Source: Pseudomonadales bacterium (GTDB lineage Bacteria; Pseudomonadota; Gammaproteobacteria; Pseudomonadales; Ketobacteraceae). Taken from it: a DNA stretch of 64,000 bases. The notes under the pieces are model-generated. The model was not told the origin of the DNA. It did no database searches and saw only the letters and a program-made list of their open reading frames with translations. Location: NCBI GenBank assembly GCA_020062665.1, contig JAGUVW010000040.1:94730-158729 (forward strand), written 5' to 3'. The translations under genes and the position numbers were made by a program. Below are positions 52,348 to 61,838 of this stretch, piece by piece; positions within the stretch are counted from its first letter, which is position 1, and each line of letters opens with the position of its first letter.

Positions 52348-54648
52348 TTAGCTTGCCAGTTTCTTCAACCGGTTCGAGATATTCCCCATCGCGCGATCAA
52401 ACAACACACCGGAATCCAGCAGCTTCACATATCCCTTCTGCAAGTCGTGGGCGACTTCATTCACGCGCTTTTCGAACACGCGCAGGCCGAAGCGATTGAC
52501 GAACACCAGGGAATCGCCCGGATCGGTAATCATTGCCAGCTTGCAGCGGAAGGTGCGCGGACTGTTCGGCGGCGAATAGATGACCCAGGTGCCAGGCCGC
52601 AGGTTGTTGGCCTTGGTTACGAACTCCTGTGCTGCAGCCTGCATTTTCAACTGCTGACGTTCCACCGCAGTCATTTCTTCCCATGTCTTGCCTGGTGCGG
52701 TCGGTGTCTGACCCAGGGCCGCAAGGTGTTCGGGTTTGAGCCCGGTCAGCTGAGCATCGTCGAGGCGCTGCTGAATCACCAGCTCGAAAGTCTGTTCAAT
52801 GACGGACAGGGTGTTGAGCACAGACTCCCGCGAAATGGAGCCGCCTTCAAGCCCGTGGGAAACCTTGCGCATCACCTCATCCCGCAGGCGTTCCACGCGG
52901 GAAAGCGAACGTTCATCCTGATGAGGGCGCAACGCCCAGGCGATATCATCGATGACCTGATTGGCTTCCAGCCACTCGGTGCTTTCGGCGCCATGCTTGA
53001 GGTGAACGTACATCAGCACCTTCTGCCAGTCGCGCACCAGGAACGACATGATGTTGTCGGGAATATGCGCATCGCGCAGCCGCTTGAGCAACGCCTGATT
53101 GGCCTGGTCGCGGGCATGCTCTGCCTTGGCCTTGCCCTGGGCGGCTTCCTGGGTACGCTTTTCCAGTACGTTCGCCTTGTTGACCTCGCTCTTCAGCGCG
53201 TTCTGCAGTTGCACCAGCGCTTGCTCGAACACGACGATGTCGCCGCTGAAGTGCTCGATCACATGATGCACGACGCGGTTGACTTCCTTGTACAGCAGAT
53301 CCTGCGCTTCCTTTTCCGCCTGATCCCAGCCGACGGCCGAAGCGGCGATGTCGTTGATGAACTTGCGGGCAGGATGATCGCTGTGACTGAAGAATTCCCG
53401 ATCCTTCAGCGCGACTTTCAACACGGGAATCTGCAGGCGACTGATGAGCGCCTGAAACGGCACGGGAAGATTGCGGTCATCCAGCACGAAATCGAAGAAC
53501 ATGGCCACCAGGTTGATGATGTCTTCATCGGACTGGTTCAGCGCGTCGGGTTTGCCCTTGGCCTTGTTTTCTTCCAGCACCTTCTCGACGACGGTGCGGA
53601 TGTTATAGAGATGCGGTTGCTCCAGATAATCGGCAGACAGCTGCAGGGTGGTCAGCGAATCGATCAGCTGTTCCGGTGCAATGGGAGCGGAGGTTGCGGT
53701 GACCGGACGGGAAACAGCATTGGGAATATGAATGCCGGTCTGACGCAGTTGCTGGAACATGCTGAGCACTTGCCCGAGGCTCACCGAGCCGGTGTAGCCT
53801 GGTCCCTGCATGCCGGGCTGCGCCTGCGCTCCCATCTGACCCATTGCAGCTGCCGCTTGGGCGATTCCCTGCGCCACGGCAGGGTCAGTAGCTGCCGCTG
53901 CGGCGGCTTCGGCAACCGTTGGTGCCACGGCCGACGCACTCTTCTTCACACCGAAGCGGATCTGCGGCAACACGCCGGCGCTGACCATCAGTTCGTTGGC
54001 CAGCGAGTAGATATTCTTGAGTTCGACGATGACGGTCCGATCCAGATGCTTGAGCAGGATCACCTTGCAGCGGATATCCAGATCCAGCACGCGCAGCGCC
54101 CTGGCGACGGCATTGCAGATTTGCGCGGGATCGAGCGGATTGTTGCCTTCGTTGACTTTGACATCAGGCAGCAGGTAGTCGAAGCGACAGTTCAGTTGGT
54201 AAAGCAGCTCCTGATTATCGATGCGGGCCTTGTTGACGATCCCGACGATGGCGACATCCTGTTCCATGTCGTCCTTGTCCACCAGTTGGATGGATTCAAG
54301 ACTGATGCTTTCCTGCTGCGTTTTTTTGCCTGCGCCTGAAATACGGCTTTTGGTGAGATTGCGGAAATTTTCTTCGAAACCTTCTTTAAACAGCGACCAG
54401 ACCTGCGGCTTCTTGATCCGCACTTCGCGCATGGAATCGAAATAGAGATTCTGCTCCTTGTTGGAGCCAGCCTTGCTGGCGAGATCAAAGAACAGATCAT
54501 CGCAGCTGGTAAAGAAATGGCTGAAATTATTCGACAGGATGGCGAAGCTGTTTTCCTTCACCTGTTTCACCAGTGACGGGAGTGTGGCTGCGACACTGTT
54601 CGTGTTGCCGCTGCGGTGCTCAGAATCACTCATCATCTCGGTTCCCAT
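52348..54648 (-). CDS. DUF1631-only protein heading the prsK-prsR-prsT operon
   Basis: A 766-residue soluble protein that aligns with the middle of the PilZ-DUF1631-GGDEF-EAL protein at 25753-29688. Shared blocks include IPVLKVALKDREFFS with HPARKFIN (versus VPILKVLLQDPRLFS with HPARQFVN), LVRDWQKVLMYVHLKHGAES, and VFVNRFGLRV near the C-terminus. An Ala-rich linker lies near residue 240-280. It has no PilZ-, GGDEF- or EAL-type domain. No activity is known to me. It leads an operon whose other genes are two-component and lipoprotein genes of the polysaccharide system, so a role in the same output is likely. The start at 54648 is the first Met; Met at 54636 or 54633 is also possible. Confidence 0.82.
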   Translation of the reverse strand: MGTEMMSDSEHRSGNTNSVAATLPSLVKQVKENSFAILSNNFSHFFTSCDDLFFDLASKAGSNKEQNLYFDSMREVRIKKPQVWSLFKEGFEENFRNLTKSRISGAGKKTQQESISLESIQLVDKDDMEQDVAIVGIVNKARIDNQELLYQLNCRFDYLLPDVKVNEGNNPLDPAQICNAVARALRVLDLDIRCKVILLKHLDRTVIVELKNIYSLANELMVSAGVLPQIRFGVKKSASAVAPTVAEAAAAAATDPAVAQGIAQAAAAMGQMGAQAQPGMQGPGYTGSVSLGQVLSMFQQLRQTGIHIPNAVSRPVTATSAPIAPEQLIDSLTTLQLSADYLEQPHLYNIRTVVEKVLEENKAKGKPDALNQSDEDIINLVAMFFDFVLDDRNLPVPFQALISRLQIPVLKVALKDREFFSHSDHPARKFINDIAASAVGWDQAEKEAQDLLYKEVNRVVHHVIEHFSGDIVVFEQALVQLQNALKSEVNKANVLEKRTQEAAQGKAKAEHARDQANQALLKRLRDAHIPDNIMSFLVRDWQKVLMYVHLKHGAESTEWLEANQVIDDIAWALRPHQDERSLSRVERLRDEVMRKVSHGLEGGSISRESVLNTLSVIEQTFELVIQQRLDDAQLTGLKPEHLAALGQTPTAPGKTWEEMTAVERQQLKMQAAAQEFVTKANNLRPGTWVIYSPPNSPRTFRCKLAMITDPGDSLVFVNRFGLRVFEKRVNEVAHDLQKGYVKLLDSGVLFDRAMGNISNRLKKLAS

Positions 54649-54776
54649 TGCCGATCCACCGTTCCTGCACTTTTAGCCTATTCTGGCTGATTTATAACCA
54701 GGCAACAATGTCAATAAGGCACTGTTTTTGTGAAAGCTATAGGACAAAAAGTTACAAAATGCACCTTTTGCCAGTG

Positions 54777-54798
54777 TACGTGAAAGGAAATGCACGTA
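54777..54798. promoter_or_regulatory. 22-bp perfect dyad upstream of the DUF1631-prsKRT operon
   Basis: TACGTG (54777-54782) and CACGTA (54793-54798) are perfect 6-bp arms around 10 bases, about 130-150 bases before the operon's start. The total length is 22, like many dimeric-regulator sites. It could also relate to the nearby end of meaB, but no T-tract follows on that strand. The protein that binds is unknown; PrsR itself is one candidate. Confidence 0.35.
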
Positions 54799-54812
54799 AA
54801 AGGGCAAGATGC

Positions 54813-55775
54813 TCACCCTTTCAGCGATTCTACAATCCTGTGGGCGGCAATGTAAGGCGTTGTTTGTGCGGCAATTACTTTATTTTGCATGGCGTCACAA
54901 ACTGATCGGGCATGAGGGTCATGTTTGAGGCGGCGATCGATGAGTTCATGGACGAGACGCCACATCCACTCCTGATTCTGGCGGTTGCGCTTGTGGGCAA
55001 ATACGCCGGCATCCTGCGCCTTGTGGCGGTATTCCTCGATCATGGCCCAAATGGTGTCAATGTTGTGGTTTTCCAGGGCGGAACAAAGCAATACGCGAGG
55101 TTGCCAGAACGCGGAGTGCTGCAGAATGCTGAGGGCATTGCTGTAATGTTGACGGGTTTGCTCCGCCATTAATCTGGCGGCACCGTCGGCCTTGTTCACC
55201 ACGATGGCGTCGGCCAGTTCCAGAATGCCTTTCTTGATGCCCTGCAGTTCATCGCCGGCGTTGGGCAGCATCAGCACCAGAAAGAAATCCACCATGCTGG
55301 CCACTTCGTATTCCGACTGGCCCACGCCCACGGTTTCCACCAGGATCACGTCATAACCGGCGGCTTCGCACAGCAGCATGCTTTCGCGGGTTTTCTGCGC
55401 TACGCCACCCAGGGTGCCGCCGCTGGGGGAGGGGCGGATGAAAGCGTTATTCTGCTGTGACAGGACTTCCATGCGGGTTTTGTCGCCCAGGATGCTGCCG
55501 CCGGTGATGGGGGAGCTGGGGTCTACCGCCAGTACCGCAACCTTCTTACCCTGTTTGATCAGATAGAGGCCGAACGCTTCGATGAACGTGGATTTGCCCA
55601 CGCCGGGGATGCCGGTGATGCCGATGCGGATGCTGTTGCCCGTGTGGGGCAACAGGGATTCCAGCAGTTCCTGAGCTTGTTGGCGATGGCTGTCGAGCTT
55701 GCTTTCGGTCAGGGTGATGGCTTTTGCGAGGGCCCGTCGGTTCCCCTGCAAAAGCGCGGCAGTGTCGATCGACAT
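54813..55775 (-). CDS. meaB: MeaB-type GTPase chaperone of methylmalonyl-CoA mutase
   Basis: A 320-residue G3E-family GTPase (MeaB/ArgK). The P-loop is GIPGVGKST (about 55-63), Walker B-like elements are AVDPSS and ETVGVGQSE, the base-specificity motif is NKAD, and the C-terminal dimerisation helix (WMWRLVHELIDRRLKH) is typical. MeaB loads adenosylcobalamin and protects the mutase from inactivation. Its start lies 6 bases after the scpA stop, the usual arrangement. Confidence 0.95.
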   Translation of the reverse strand: MSIDTAALLQGNRRALAKAITLTESKLDSHRQQAQELLESLLPHTGNSIRIGITGIPGVGKSTFIEAFGLYLIKQGKKVAVLAVDPSSPITGGSILGDKTRMEVLSQQNNAFIRPSPSGGTLGGVAQKTRESMLLCEAAGYDVILVETVGVGQSEYEVASMVDFFLVLMLPNAGDELQGIKKGILELADAIVVNKADGAARLMAEQTRQHYSNALSILQHSAFWQPRVLLCSALENHNIDTIWAMIEEYRHKAQDAGVFAHKRNRQNQEWMWRLVHELIDRRLKHDPHARSVCDAMQNKVIAAQTTPYIAAHRIVESLKG

Positions 55776-55781
55776 CGGGGC

Positions 55782-57926
55782 TCAGGCCGCCTTGCTGATG
55801 GCGTCGAGCACCTTGCGGGCGGAAACCGGGATCTTGGTGCCAGGGCCGAAGATACCCTTCACGCCGGCAGCGTAGAGGAAGTCGTAGTCCTGACGGGGAA
55901 TCACGCCGCCCACTACCACGATGATGTCCTCGGCACCCTGTTCCTTCAGCGCGGCGATCAGGTCGGGCACCAGGGTTTTGTGGCCAGCCGCCTGAGAGGA
56001 TACGCCGATCACATGCACATCGTTTTCGATGGCCTGCTTGGCCACTTCCGCTGGAGTGGAGAAGAGCGGCGACAGGTCGATGTCGAAGCCGACGTCGGCG
56101 AACGCGGTGGCGATCACCTTGGCGCCACGATCATGGCCATCCTGGCCCATTTTAGCGACCAGCATGCGGGGGCGACGACCGTGTTTTTCCTCGAATGCGC
56201 GGATGTCGGACTGCATTTCGGTCCAGTCGGAATCGTTCTGGTAGGAACTGCCGTACACGCCGGAAACAGTTTTGGCGTTGGCGTTGTAGCGGCCCCAGAC
56301 TTTTTCGACGGCGTCGCTGATTTCACCCACGGTGGCGCGGGCCCGGGCAGCCTTGATGGCCAGATCCAAGCCGTTGCCTTCGCCGGATTTGGCCCAGGCG
56401 GTGAGGGCATCGAGCGCTGCCTGACAGGCTTTGGCGTCGCGGCTGGCGCGGATTTCCTTCAGGCGGGCGATCTGCTGCTCGCGCACGGAGGTGTTGTCGA
56501 TTTCCAGCACGTCGATTTCGTCTTCTTTCTTCAGGACGTATTTGTTCACGCCCACGATAACGTCTTCGCCGCGGTCGATGCGGGCCTGTTTGCGGGCTGC
56601 GGATTCTTCGATGCGCAGCTTGGGTTCGCCTTGTTCGATGGCTTTGGCCATGCCGCCGCGAGCCTGTACGTCTTCAATGATGGCCCACGCCTTGTCGGCG
56701 ATATCCTGGGTGAGTTTTTCCATCATGTACGAGCCGCCCCATGGGTCGACGACCTTGGTAATGCCGGTTTCTTCCTGGATCACGATCTGGGTGTTGCGGG
56801 CGATGCGGGCGGAGAACTCGGTGGGCAGTGCGATGGCTTCGTCGAAGGCGTTGGTGTGCAGGGACTGGGTGCCGCCGAATACTGCGGCAAGCGCTTCGAT
56901 GGTGGTGCGGATGACGTTGTTGTACGGGTCCTGTTCTGTCAGCGACCAGCCGGAGGTCTGGCAATGGGTGCGCAGGATGCGGGAGTCGGCTTTCTTCGGG
57001 TTGTATTCCTTGACGATGCGGTCCCACAGCAGACGCGCGGCGCGCAGCTTGGCGATTTCCATGTAGAAGTTCATGCCGATGCCGAAGAAGAACGACAGGC
57101 GCGGCGCGAATTGGTCGATGTCCAGACCGGCTTTCAGTGCGGTTTCGATGTATTCCTTGCCGTCGGCCAGGGTGAACGCCAGTTCCAGGGCGGCGTCGGC
57201 GCCTGCTTCCTGGATGTGGTAGCCAGAGATGGAAATGGAGTTGTACTTCGGCATGAATTCCGAGGTGTAGCCGATGATGTCGGCGATGATGCGCATGGAG
57301 CCTTCCGGCGGGTAGATATAGGTGTTGCGCACCATGAATTCTTTCAGGATGTCGTTCTGGATCGTGCCGGACAGTTTGTCCTGGCTCACGCCCTGTTCTT
57401 CGGCGGCGACGATGTACATGGCCAGTACCGGCAGTACCGCGCCGTTCATGGTCATGGAGACGGAAACGGTATCCAGCGGAATGCCGTCGAACAGGATTTT
57501 CATGTCTTCCACGGAATCAATGGCTACGCCGGCTTTGCCAACGTCACCGGTCACGCGCGGGTGGTCAGAGTCATAGCCACGGTGAGTAGCCAGGTCGAAT
57601 GCGACGGAAGCGCCTTGCTGGCCGGCAGCCAGGTTCTTGCGGTAGAAAGCGTTGGATTCAGCGGCGGTGGAGAAGCCGGCGTATTGGCGGATGGTCCAGG
57701 GGCGGCCGGCGTACATGGTGGCTTTGGGGCCGCGGACGAAGGGGGCAAGGCCCGGCATGGTGTCGGCGTAGGGGAGGTCTTTGATATCTGCTGCGGTGTA
57801 GAGAGGTTTGACGTCGATGCCTTCCGGCGTTTTCCAGACCAGGTGATCCGGTGATTTGCCCTTGGATTCCTTGGCGGCCAATGCTTCCCACTGAGCCAAT
57901 GTAGCCTTATCGCTGTTGTTCGTCAT
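55782..57926 (-). CDS. scpA: Adenosylcobalamin-dependent methylmalonyl-CoA mutase
   Basis: A 714-residue single-chain mutase interconverting succinyl-CoA and (R)-methylmalonyl-CoA, the same length as E. coli Sbm. The N-terminal TIM barrel includes [21 protein letters not shown] and the [13 protein letters not shown] substrate region. The C-terminal cobalamin domain has the base-off motif [13 protein letters not shown] and the following VVVGGVIP. I take the ATG at 57926, which has gaggtagtt ahead and gives the normal start; the frame is open to 57995. The gene probably serves propionate and branched-chain catabolism together with the epimerase on the other strand. Confidence 0.96.
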   Translation of the reverse strand: MTNNSDKATLAQWEALAAKESKGKSPDHLVWKTPEGIDVKPLYTAADIKDLPYADTMPGLAPFVRGPKATMYAGRPWTIRQYAGFSTAAESNAFYRKNLAAGQQGASVAFDLATHRGYDSDHPRVTGDVGKAGVAIDSVEDMKILFDGIPLDTVSVSMTMNGAVLPVLAMYIVAAEEQGVSQDKLSGTIQNDILKEFMVRNTYIYPPEGSMRIIADIIGYTSEFMPKYNSISISGYHIQEAGADAALELAFTLADGKEYIETALKAGLDIDQFAPRLSFFFGIGMNFYMEIAKLRAARLLWDRIVKEYNPKKADSRILRTHCQTSGWSLTEQDPYNNVIRTTIEALAAVFGGTQSLHTNAFDEAIALPTEFSARIARNTQIVIQEETGITKVVDPWGGSYMMEKLTQDIADKAWAIIEDVQARGGMAKAIEQGEPKLRIEESAARKQARIDRGEDVIVGVNKYVLKKEDEIDVLEIDNTSVREQQIARLKEIRASRDAKACQAALDALTAWAKSGEGNGLDLAIKAARARATVGEISDAVEKVWGRYNANAKTVSGVYGSSYQNDSDWTEMQSDIRAFEEKHGRRPRMLVAKMGQDGHDRGAKVIATAFADVGFDIDLSPLFSTPAEVAKQAIENDVHVIGVSSQAAGHKTLVPDLIAALKEQGAEDIIVVVGGVIPRQDYDFLYAAGVKGIFGPGTKIPVSARKVLDAISKAA

Positions 57927-58277
57927 AACTACCTCAATTCGCACGCTATCTATGTCGGTGTCCGAGCAGTCACCCGTGCCGGTCACTTTCCCCAAAAGTG
58001 GTCATTGTAAGGGGAACAGGGGGAATTCGGAACGACAGGGGGCAGGCCGGGCGGGGAAAGCCCCACCAAAAGCGCCGGTAGACTACCCAAACAGGCGGCG
58101 AAAATCATCCGTTGTCGCGTTCGAAGCTGTAACAATTGGCAACAAAGTACTGATTTCGGGGCAATTTTGCCTGTGATACCTGCGGGTTGACCGGCGATTC
58201 GACTTCCCGCGTGGGGGCTTCGACCGTAGAATACCGCCTTTGCCAACCTGTTTGCCGATTGTATTAGAGGGGACACC
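57927..58277. other. Divergent regulatory gap between scpA and the epimerase
   Basis: A 351-base GC-rich spacer without a gene. A TAGAAT box at 58227-58232 could serve the epimerase, but no good -35 is visible. I looked for a cobalamin-riboswitch B12 box upstream of scpA and did not see one. Only short GC hairpins (for example GGGG/CCCC near 58035) are present. Confidence 0.4.
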
Positions 58278-58697
58278 ATGATTATCGGACTCGACCATAT
58301 CGCCATCGCTGTGCCGGACATCGAGAAGGCCATCAAGCGTTTCGCGGAAGACTTTGGCATTACCTATAAAGGCTGCGAGGACGTGGAAGACGCCAAGACC
58401 TCCACCGCGTTCTTCCCCATCGACGGCACCCAGATCGAGCTGGTGCATCCCCTGCGGGGCGAAGGCCCCATCGCCAAGTATCTGGAGAAGAAAGGTGGCG
58501 GCCTGCATCACATCTGCTTCCGCACTGATGACGTGGAAGGCGATATGAAGCGGCTGAAAGAGAAGGGCTATGAGTTCCTGTCAGATGCGCCCAAGCCCGG
58601 CGCCCACAATACCCGCGTGGCGTGGATTCATCCGAAATGCACCGACGGGGTGCTGATCGAAATCGCTGAACATCCGCAAGCCGATTACCACATGTAA
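58278..58697 (+). CDS. mce: Methylmalonyl-CoA epimerase
   Basis: A 139-residue glyoxalase-fold enzyme that inverts (S)- to (R)-methylmalonyl-CoA. It has two repeated beta-alpha-beta modules. Likely metal ligands are the His in GLDHIAIAV, the His in GGGLHHICF and the Glu in LIEIAEH. Glu-containing QIELVHPL matches the first module's acidic ligand. The ATG at 58278 follows gagggg. It is divergent from scpA/meaB, completing the propionyl-CoA pathway module except for propionyl-CoA carboxylase, which is not in the window. Confidence 0.93.
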   Translation: MIIGLDHIAIAVPDIEKAIKRFAEDFGITYKGCEDVEDAKTSTAFFPIDGTQIELVHPLRGEGPIAKYLEKKGGGLHHICFRTDDVEGDMKRLKEKGYEFLSDAPKPGAHNTRVAWIHPKCTDGVLIEIAEHPQADYHM

Positions 58698-58704
58698 ATC
58701 ATTT

Positions 58705-59319
58705 TCAGCAGCGGGACGCCACTTCATGAATTTTTGGCCAGTCCCGCTGCTGCATCAAACGCGCCGGCGTCAGCCAGCTCCCTCCGATACACAGCACGTT
58801 TTCCCGCGCCAGAAATTCCGCTGCTGATTCCTCGTTGATTCCCCCAGTGGGGAAAAACAGCATGCCGGGGAATACCGGCTTCATCGCGTCGATGAAATCC
58901 GTGCCGCCCGCCAGCGTGGCAGGGAACAGTTTCACCACGGGAATACCTTCGTTCTCTGCCTGCATGAGTTCGGTGGCGGTCATGATGCCGGGCACCAGCG
59001 GCAGCTTCGCGCTACGGGCCTTGCTGACCATTGCCAGATCCAGTCCCGGGCTCACGATGAATTGCGCGCCAGCATCCTCGGCGGCCTGCAGCTGGGCGAC
59101 ATTTTTCACGGTGCCGGCGCCGACTTTGATGGCGGGCCGCTCACGGGCAATCTGACGGATGGCATCCAGTGCGCAGGGCGTGCGCAGTGTGATTTCCAAA
59201 ATAGTGAAACCGCAGGCGGCAAGTGTGTCGGCCAGCGGCAGCGCCATATCCAGTTCCGGCAGTGCAATCACCGGCACGATTTTTTTGTTGTTGGCGAAGA
59301 AGGGCGTGATCGATTCCAT
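58705..59319 (-). CDS. eda: KDPG aldolase
   Basis: A 204-residue 2-dehydro-3-deoxyphosphogluconate/KHG aldolase, the last enzyme of the Entner-Doudoroff route. The general-base Glu lies in ILEITLRTP, Arg/Thr-rich VGAGTV follows, and the Schiff-base Lys is in VVKLFPA (about 131). The C-terminal FFPTGGINEES is a family marker. It starts 6 bases after the edd stop and ends the operon. Confidence 0.96.
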   Translation of the reverse strand: MESITPFFANNKKIVPVIALPELDMALPLADTLAACGFTILEITLRTPCALDAIRQIARERPAIKVGAGTVKNVAQLQAAEDAGAQFIVSPGLDLAMVSKARSAKLPLVPGIMTATELMQAENEGIPVVKLFPATLAGGTDFIDAMKPVFPGMLFFPTGGINEESAAEFLARENVLCIGGSWLTPARLMQQRDWPKIHEVASRC

Positions 59320-59325
59320 GAGGCC

Positions 59326-61131
59326 TCACAGGATGAAACTCGCGCCCTGATCCGCCGGGGACACCTGGGCGCGGGCATTGCTGAACAGTTGCCGGCCCAA
59401 CGTGGGCGGCGCAGGGGGCAGAACAAAGTCGTTGCGCTGAATCAGAATGGCGGCATCGACCTGCAGATTGATCTGGTTGCTGTTCCAGTCGATCCGGATC
59501 AGGTCGCCGGTCTGAATTTTACCGATCAGTCCGCCGCGACAGGCTTCCGGTGTGACGTGAATGGCGGCAGGAAATTTTCCCGACGCGCCGGACATGCGGC
59601 CGTCCGTCAGCAGTGCCACTTTGAAACCCTGATTCTGCAGCGACGTAAGCGCCGGCGACAGCTTGTGCAACTCCGGCATGCCGTTGGCCGCGGGCCCTTG
59701 TCCTGGCAGCACCGCCACAAAATCCAGCTGCAACTCGCCATTCTTATAGGCGCGCAGAAAACTTTCCTGGTCAGGAAAAACCCGCGCCGGTGCTGCTATG
59801 AAGTCGGGGATGTCCTTCGGCAGGGAAGAGGTCTTGATGATGGCGCGCCCCAGGTTGCCTTGCAGCAAACGCAAACCGCCGGTGGTGGAAAACGGTGAAT
59901 TGGCCGGGCGCAGAATGCTGCCGTCGGGCGACGGTGTGGGCGTGTCGCGCCAGTGCAGTTGCTCCTGCTGCCACACGGGATAGAGCGCGGTGTGCGTCAA
60001 CGGCAGGCCATGGGCGGTTTCAACTTCCGGAAAAAGAAGGCCGTTGTCCGCGAGCGTGCGCATGACGGCCGGCGTACCCCCCAGACGGTGGAAATCGTTG
60101 ACGTCTGCAGCGCCGTTGGGATAGAGCTTTGCCAGCAGCGGAATGAGTGCCGACAGATTGGCAATGTCCTGCCAGTCGATCAACCAGCCGGCCGTCTTGG
60201 CGATGGCCACCAGGTGCAGCGTGTGATTGGTGGAGCCACCGGTGGCCAGCAGCCCGATAATGGCGTTGACGATGTTTTCTGCCTCCAGCAATTCGCCGAT
60301 ACCTTTCGTTTGCGATTTGCATTTTTCTGCCAGCGTGGCAACTGCCAGTTCCGTCAGTGCGCGCCGCAGCGGCGTATCCGGTGTCACGAACGAACTTCCC
60401 GGCAATTGCAGCCCCATCATTTCCAGCAGCATCTGATTGGAATTGGCGGTGCCGTAAAACGTGCAGGTGCCGGCGGAGTGATAGGACGCTTCCTCTGATT
60501 GCAGCAACACATCCCGATCCACCTTGCCTTCGGCGTGGGCGATGCGGATACGGCTTTTTTCCTCGTTGGAAAGTCCGCTGGGCATGGGGCCTGACGGAAT
60601 AAACAATCCGGGCAGAAAACCAAACGACAGTGCCCCCATCAGCATGCCGGGCACGATCTTGTCGCAGATACCCAGATACAGTGCGCCATCGAAAACGTGA
60701 TGGGACAACGCAACCGCAGTAGACAACGCAATGGTGTCGCGACTGAACAGCGACAGCTCCATGCCCGGTTCGCCCTGGGTAACGCCATCGCACATGGCGG
60801 GCACACCGCCGGCGACCTGTGCAGTAGCACCGGCGCGCAGAGCAGCCTGCTTGATCTGATCCGGATAGTGGCCGTACGGCTGATGCGCCGACAGCATGTC
60901 GTTGTACGCGGTGACAATGCCGATGTTCGGTGTTTTCTCGGTATGGCGCAGCAGGATCTTTTCGTCGGGCGCCGCTGCAGCGTAACTGTGGGCAAGGTTG
61001 GTGCAGCCGATTCTGGCGCGCGCGGTGGGTTTGGCCCGCGCCAGATCACAGTTGCGCAGGTAGTCGCTGCGGGTCGGTTGGCTGCGCTCGCGAATGCGTT
61101 GGGTGATGGCGAGAATGGCGGGATGGGTCAT
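59326..61131 (-). CDS. edd: 6-phosphogluconate dehydratase
   Basis: A 601-residue iron-sulfur dehydratase of the IlvD/Edd family that converts 6-phosphogluconate to KDPG. Conserved features include NIGIVTAYNDMLSAHQPY, the cluster cysteines in PAMCDGVTQGEPGM and AGTCTFYGTANSNQM, and ATGGSTNHTLHL. The ATG at 61131 overlaps the pgl stop (ATGA) and has gagggg ahead; the frame stays open further upstream inside pgl but is not needed. It is coupled with pgl and eda in one operon. Confidence 0.95.
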   Translation of the reverse strand: MTHPAILAITQRIRERSQPTRSDYLRNCDLARAKPTARARIGCTNLAHSYAAAAPDEKILLRHTEKTPNIGIVTAYNDMLSAHQPYGHYPDQIKQAALRAGATAQVAGGVPAMCDGVTQGEPGMELSLFSRDTIALSTAVALSHHVFDGALYLGICDKIVPGMLMGALSFGFLPGLFIPSGPMPSGLSNEEKSRIRIAHAEGKVDRDVLLQSEEASYHSAGTCTFYGTANSNQMLLEMMGLQLPGSSFVTPDTPLRRALTELAVATLAEKCKSQTKGIGELLEAENIVNAIIGLLATGGSTNHTLHLVAIAKTAGWLIDWQDIANLSALIPLLAKLYPNGAADVNDFHRLGGTPAVMRTLADNGLLFPEVETAHGLPLTHTALYPVWQQEQLHWRDTPTPSPDGSILRPANSPFSTTGGLRLLQGNLGRAIIKTSSLPKDIPDFIAAPARVFPDQESFLRAYKNGELQLDFVAVLPGQGPAANGMPELHKLSPALTSLQNQGFKVALLTDGRMSGASGKFPAAIHVTPEACRGGLIGKIQTGDLIRIDWNSNQINLQVDAAILIQRNDFVLPPAPPTLGRQLFSNARAQVSPADQGASFIL

Positions 61132-61838
61132 GGGGATTCCCCTCCGGTAGCAATGACGGTGGCGGATGCGCCCAGTGTTTTCAGCAGCGGGTGCAGGGGT
61201 GATGTGCCTTGTTCTTCCACCACAAAATGCTGGAAGGCTCGCCACTTGTCAGCGCCGGGAATGAACAGCAACAGTGCGCGCGCCTGGCTCAACCACGGAA
61301 AACTCATGGAAATGCGCGGATGCGGAGCAGCTGCAGGGTGGACAGCAACATAGTGCTGGGTGCTTTTCATTGCGGTGGCAAAGTCGCTGGAGTCCGGAAA
61401 CAGCGATGCAGTGTGTCCATCCAGCCCCATCCCCAGCAGCACGATGTCGGGCTGGTGGATGTGAGCGGTCAGTGCATTGGCCTGTTCAACGCAGCCTTCC
61501 AGCGTGGGTGCCGTCAGAACATCGTGAAAGTGAGCATGGGTCGCTTCGTGATGGCGCAGATGCTGGCGCACCATCCCAATATTCTGATCGGCAGGCTGTT
61601 CCAGCGCGAAGCGTTCATCGACAAGAAAAACGTCCACGCGCGACCAGTCCAGCACGGCGTGGGCAAGCAGATCGAACACTGCGGCAGGGGACTTTCCACC
61701 CGACAGAAACAGCGAAACCCGCGTCTGCGTGTCCAGCCGTTCGCGCAGTAACAATACCAGCGCGTCGGCGCAACGGCGCGCTGCGTCCGCTTCGTCGCGG
61801 CACTGCCAGAGTTCCCACAATCTATTTGACGCCTTCAT
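61128..61838 (-). CDS. pgl: 6-phosphogluconolactonase
   Basis: A 236-residue NagB-fold lactonase of the DevB type. The substrate-binding SLFLSGGKSPAAVFDLL block and the catalytic-region FLVDERF are present, with LLGMGLDGHTASLFP further on. The ATG at 61838 overlaps the end of zwf and has ggaag 8 bases ahead, so the two are coupled; earlier Met codons in frame would extend into zwf and are less likely. It feeds 6-phosphogluconate to edd immediately downstream. Confidence 0.93.
   Translation of the reverse strand: MKASNRLWELWQCRDEADAARRCADALVLLLRERLDTQTRVSLFLSGGKSPAAVFDLLAHAVLDWSRVDVFLVDERFALEQPADQNIGMVRQHLRHHEATHAHFHDVLTAPTLEGCVEQANALTAHIHQPDIVLLGMGLDGHTASLFPDSSDFATAMKSTQHYVAVHPAAAPHPRISMSFPWLSQARALLLFIPGADKWRAFQHFVVEEQGTSPLHPLLKTLGASATVIATGGESP

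Noticed and set aside
52330..54339. A 669-codon plus-strand frame opposite the DUF1631 gene
   Set aside because: The DUF1631 gene is supported by paralogy and operon position; the opposite frame shows no family resemblance.
54649..54812. Sigma54 promoter for the DUF1631-prsKRT operon
   Set aside because: A TGGC...TGCA-like stretch on the minus strand has only 8 bases between GG and GC, not 10.
55644..57854. A 736-codon plus-strand frame opposite scpA/meaB
   Set aside because: Its Gly/Val/Phe/Asp-rich composition mirrors the codons of the mutase on the other strand; there is no domain.
57927..58277. Cobalamin riboswitch upstream of scpA
   Set aside because: No B12 box or long structured leader was seen in the gap.
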